A DNA stretch of 37,018 bases, taken from the NCBI GenBank assembly GCA_027045875.1, contig JALUAG010000066.1, forward strand, positions 100,174-137,191, written 5' to 3'. Under the pieces are notes generated by a model. It ran no database searches and was not told where the DNA came from. It worked only from the letters and a program-made list of their open reading frames with translations. The position numbers were made by a program, and so were the translations under genes. This DNA is from Alphaproteobacteria bacterium. Its GTDB lineage: Bacteria > Pseudomonadota > Alphaproteobacteria > Geminicoccales > Geminicoccaceae. Positions within the stretch are counted from its first letter, which is position 1. Every line of letters starts with the position of its first letter. This document shows, piece after piece, positions 34,317 to 37,018 of the stretch.

Positions 34317-35518
34317 GCCGCGAACGGCCGTTCCTCCCCTACGGCCGGCAGCGGATCGCGCGGGAGGACGTCGAGGCGGTGGTGGCGGTGCTGGAAAGCG
34401 ACTTCCTGACCACCGGCCCCGCCGTCACGGCCTTCGAGCGGGCCTTCGCCGCCGCCGTCGGCGCGCCCTTCGCGGTCTCCTGCTCGAGCGGCACGGCGGC
34501 CCTCCATCTCGCGCTGGCGGCCCTCGACATCCCGGCCGGGGCGGTCTGTCTCGTGCCCGCCCTCACCTTCGCCGCCACCGCCAACGTGGTGCGGCACTGC
34601 GGCGGCCGGGTGGTCCTGACCGACGTCGATCCGCACACGGGGCTGATGCGCCCCGAGGATCTGGAGGCGGCGATCGCGCGGGCGGGGGGCGGTCGCATCG
34701 CCGCGGTCCTTCCCGTCCACTATGCGGGCCAGCCCGTGCCGCTGGCGGAGATCCGCGAGATGGCCATGAAACGGGGCGCCGCGGTGATCGAGGACGCGTG
34801 CCACGCCCTCGGCACCCGCTTCCGGGACGGTTCCGGCGAAGCCGTGGTGGGCGACGGAAGCCGCGCGGACCTCGCCTGTTTCTCCTTCCATCCCGTGAAG
34901 ACCATCGCCTGCGGGGAAGGCGGCATGGTGACCACAGCGGACCGCTCCCTGGCCGAGCGGATCCGGCGCCTCCGGAACCACGGCATCGAGCGGGATCCCG
35001 CCCGCTTCGTCGCGCCGGATGCGGGACGCGACCCGGGACCCTGGTACTACGAGGTCCAGGAGCCCGGCTTCAACTACCGGCTTTCCGACATCCACGCGGC
35101 ACTGGGATGCAGCCAGCTCCGCAGGCTCGATCGCTTCGTCGCGGAGCGACGGCGTCTCGTGGAAGTCTACGACCGGCTGCTCGCTCCGCTGGCGCCGGCG
35201 GTCCGTCCCATCGGGAGAGTTCCGGGAGCGCGGCCCGGATGGCATCTCTACGTCGTGCAGGTGGCGTTCGAGCGGACGGGGACCGATCGGGCGACGGTGA
35301 TGCGGCGGCTTCGCGATCGGGGCATCGGCACCCAGGTCCACTACGTTCCGCTCCATTTCCACCCGCTCTTCCGGGCCGGAAATCCCGATCTGCGTCTTCC
35401 CGGCGCGGAAGCCTTCTACGCGCGCTGCCTCTCCCTGCCGCTGTTCGTGGGCATGTCGGAGGAGGACGTCGAGCGGGTGGTCCGCGACCTCGCCGCAGCG
35501 CTCGGGATACGGGGATGA
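34313..35518 (+). CDS. pseC: UDP-4-amino-4,6-dideoxy-L-AltNAc aminotransferase
   Basis: The 401-residue protein is a DegT/DnrJ/EryC1-type PLP enzyme. The internal aldimine Lys is K196 in FSFHPVKTIACGEGG. Before it are SCSSGTAALHLAL and VIEDACHALGT with the PLP-ring Asp. GFNYRLSDIHAALGCSQL and HYVPLHFHPLF follow. PseC aminates the C4 keto group of the PseB product. Immediate coupling to pseB (ATGA) and pseG (ATGA) fixes the assignment better than sequence alone, since the family is broad. Confidence 0.93.
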   Translation: MSRERPFLPYGRQRIAREDVEAVVAVLESDFLTTGPAVTAFERAFAAAVGAPFAVSCSSGTAALHLALAALDIPAGAVCLVPALTFAATANVVRHCGGRVVLTDVDPHTGLMRPEDLEAAIARAGGGRIAAVLPVHYAGQPVPLAEIREMAMKRGAAVIEDACHALGTRFRDGSGEAVVGDGSRADLACFSFHPVKTIACGEGGMVTTADRSLAERIRRLRNHGIERDPARFVAPDAGRDPGPWYYEVQEPGFNYRLSDIHAALGCSQLRRLDRFVAERRRLVEVYDRLLAPLAPAVRPIGRVPGARPGWHLYVVQVAFERTGTDRATVMRRLRDRGIGTQVHYVPLHFHPLFRAGNPDLRLPGAEAFYARCLSLPLFVGMSEEDVERVVRDLAAALGIRG

Positions 35519-36567
35519 CGCCCGGCCTCGCCGTATTCCGCTGCGACGCCTCGCCGGCCACGGGAATCGGTCACGCGATGCGATGCTTGGTGCTCGCGGA
35601 GGCCCTCGCGGCGCGCGGCTGGCGGGTTCTGTTCGCCTGTCGGCCGCCGACCCGCGACGCGGTGGCCCGCCTCGATGCGGTCGAGGTGTTCGATCTGCCG
35701 CCCGGGATTTCCCGGACCTCCGAGCCGGATCTCCTGGGCGAGCGGGTCGGTCGGGCCCGACTGCTGGTCGTCGACCATTACGGCTGGGATGCCGGGCTCG
35801 AAGAGCGTTGCCGCGACTGGGCCGAACGCATCCTCGTGGTGGACGATCCGGCGGACCGGACCCACGATGCCGACTGGCTCGTGAATCCCAATCTCGGCTG
35901 TGGCGCCGAAGCCTATCGAGGCCGCGTGCCGGCCTCCTGCCGACTGCTGCTGGGTCCCGCTTACGCCTTCCTCCACCCGGCCTTTCGCGCGGCGCGGCAG
36001 CGGAGCCGACTGCGGCCCGAGGTCCGGCGGCTGCTGGTCGCGATGGGCGGGACGGATCCCACCGACGCCACCGGCGTCGCGCTTTCGACCCTCGCCGAGC
36101 TCGGCTACGACGGTACGGTGGACGTCGTGCTCGGTCCCTCCGCCCCGCACCTCGAACGGATACGGGCCTTCGTCGCCCGACAACCGAACTTCCGGCTTCG
36201 GGTCGGCCTCGAGCCGGCGGCCATGGCCCGCCTTCTCGCGGGCTGCGATCTCGCCCTGGCCGCCGGCGGCTCGAGCAGCTGGGAACGGTGCTGCGTCGGT
36301 CTGCCCAGCATCGTCTCCCCGATTGCCGACAACCAGGACATGGCGGCACGCGGGCTCGCCGAGCGCGGGGTCGCTCTGGTGATCGGGAATCTCGCCCGCG
36401 AGCAGGGCCGCTCGGAGCTGCGGGCGGCGCTTCGCCGCCTGCTTGCCGATGCGAAGCTGCGGGCTCAGTTTCGGGAACGCGGCCGTCGCCTCGTGGACGG
36501 CACGGGAGCGGAACGGGTTTCGGAGCTGATCGAAGGTGGAGAACCCGCGAGCCATGCCTTCGGATGA
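35515..36567 (+). CDS. pseG: UDP-2,4-diacetamido-2,4,6-trideoxy-altropyranose hydrolase
   Basis: The 350-residue GT-B-like protein has RCDASPATGIGHAMRCLVLA, containing the G-x-G-H-x-x-R motif of PseG with the candidate catalytic His at H20. VVDDPADRTHDADWLVNPNL and AAGGSSSWERCCVGLPS in the donor-binding domain follow, and IADNQDMAARGLA near the end. PseG removes UDP to give the free 6-deoxy-AltdiNAc that is condensed with phosphoenolpyruvate by the synthase. It overlaps pseC by ATGA and ends just before the formyltransferase-like gene, which starts 14 nt inside it. Confidence 0.93.
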   Translation: MTPGLAVFRCDASPATGIGHAMRCLVLAEALAARGWRVLFACRPPTRDAVARLDAVEVFDLPPGISRTSEPDLLGERVGRARLLVVDHYGWDAGLEERCRDWAERILVVDDPADRTHDADWLVNPNLGCGAEAYRGRVPASCRLLLGPAYAFLHPAFRAARQRSRLRPEVRRLLVAMGGTDPTDATGVALSTLAELGYDGTVDVVLGPSAPHLERIRAFVARQPNFRLRVGLEPAAMARLLAGCDLALAAGGSSSWERCCVGLPSIVSPIADNQDMAARGLAERGVALVIGNLAREQGRSELRAALRRLLADAKLRAQFRERGRRLVDGTGAERVSELIEGGEPASHAFG

Positions 36568-37018
36568 CGTGCCCGATTGGTGGCGGAAGCCGCGTCGGGT
36601 GAGCGTGGTGGTCGACAATCCCAACTGGATGACGCCCTTCGCCCGACAGCTCGTCGCGGAGCTCGCGGCGGGCGGCGATCACGCCCGTTTCCTCGAGGAT
36701 CCCGGGTCGGTGCCGGCGGGCGGCATCACCTTCTATCTCAACTGCCACTCGCGCATCCCGGACACGATTCTGGCGCGCAGCCGGCACAATCTCGTGGTCC
36801 ACGCGAGTCGACTGCCGCACGGCCGCGGCATGTCACCGTGGGTGTGGCAGATCCTGGAAGGCGCCCGCACCCTCCCCCTGAGCCTCTTCGAGGCGGTCTC
36901 CGAAATCGACGCCGGTCCCGTGTACCGTGTCGTCGAAATCCCGCTCGAGGGGCACGAACTGGTGGACGAACTGCGCGACAGGCTCGGTCGGGCCACCGTC
37001 GAGCTGTGCCGCTGGTTC
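36554..37018 (+). CDS. formyltransferase-family protein, 5' part (cut by window end)
   Basis: The frame opens with ATG at 36554, overlapping the pseG 3' end, and runs 155 codons to the last base without a stop. NLVVHASRLPHGRGMSPWVW then LSLFEAVSEIDAGPVY matches the catalytic region of methionyl-tRNA/sugar formyltransferases (usual pattern N-x-H-P-S-x-L-P ... D-x-G). The His (H83) and Asp (D119) positions are kept; the usual Asn two residues before the His is Val, with an Asn at 79 instead. It stands where pseH, the GNAT acetyltransferase, usually stands, and may N-formylate the C4 amine of the PseC product, giving a 7-formamido nonulosonic acid. The rest of the gene is outside the window. Confidence 0.8.
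   Translation, partial: MPSDDVPDWWRKPRRVSVVVDNPNWMTPFARQLVAELAAGGDHARFLEDPGSVPAGGITFYLNCHSRIPDTILARSRHNLVVHASRLPHGRGMSPWVWQILEGARTLPLSLFEAVSEIDAGPVYRVVEIPLEGHELVDELRDRLGRATVELCRWF

Noticed and set aside
34241-36820. 859-codon minus-strand open frame opposite pseC/pseG
   Set aside because: Arg/Pro-rich shadow of coupled pseC and pseG genes.
1-37018. CRISPR array, tRNA/rRNA gene, insertion sequence or integrase
   Set aside because: No regularly spaced direct repeats, no tRNA cloverleaf, no rRNA sequence and no transposase or integrase motifs were seen by eye.

Overview
The window is about 70% GC, densely packed and largely operonic. Many genes overlap by 4 nt (ATGA or GTGA). The gene content suggests an alphaproteobacterium, possibly Rhodospirillales-like: rpmI-rplT-pheS-pheT-lepA, a psd-pssA phospholipid operon, a TAXI-TRAP transporter and an MttB-family protein. 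This placement is inferred from gene order and protein character, not from a marker phylogeny.

Left part (1-9.5 kb): after the 3' end of an alpha/beta hydrolase comes a minus-strand block of translation genes (rpmI, rplT, terminator, pheS, pheT, lepA). A good sigma70-type promoter lies in front of rpmI. Upstream of it, also on the minus strand, are a non-pyrrolysine MttB-family methyltransferase, a TerC-family membrane protein and a MaoC-like hydratase.

Middle part (9.6-18.6 kb): a plus-strand AlkB-like dioxygenase runs into what appears to be a decayed doxX-family gene, with an in-frame TGA and an internal deletion. A palindrome-rich spacer follows. Then come minus-strand genes for a SAM methyltransferase, a TAXI-TRAP permease and binding protein, a double UspA protein, a CDP-alcohol phosphatidyltransferase, pssA, psd and an FkbM methyltransferase. 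Psd, pssA and the extra CDP-alcohol enzyme form a phosphatidylethanolamine-type lipid operon.

Right part (18.8-37 kb): this is a surface-glycan region. A PHP-like DUF3604 protein and an ABC exporter are on the minus strand. A plus-strand run diverges from them: GT4 glycosyltransferase, divergent NeuB-family nonulosonate synthase, CMP-sugar cytidylyltransferase, hisH-like and hisF-like genes, WbpG/PseA-type amidotransferase, a putative glycosyltransferase and an asnB-type amidotransferase. One minus-strand methyltransferase interrupts the run. It is followed by pseB, pseC, pseG and the start of a formyltransferase-family gene cut by the window end. Together these encode most of a pathway from UDP-GlcNAc to a CMP-activated pseudaminic-acid-like nonulosonic acid, with machinery for acetamidino and probably formyl decoration, plus transfer and export. 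The HisF copy has lost the first catalytic aspartate of histidine biosynthesis, which fits use as an ammonia-delivery partner in sugar amidation.

I found no tRNA, rRNA, CRISPR array or insertion sequence. Nearly all long open frames opposite the called genes are GC-driven shadows.
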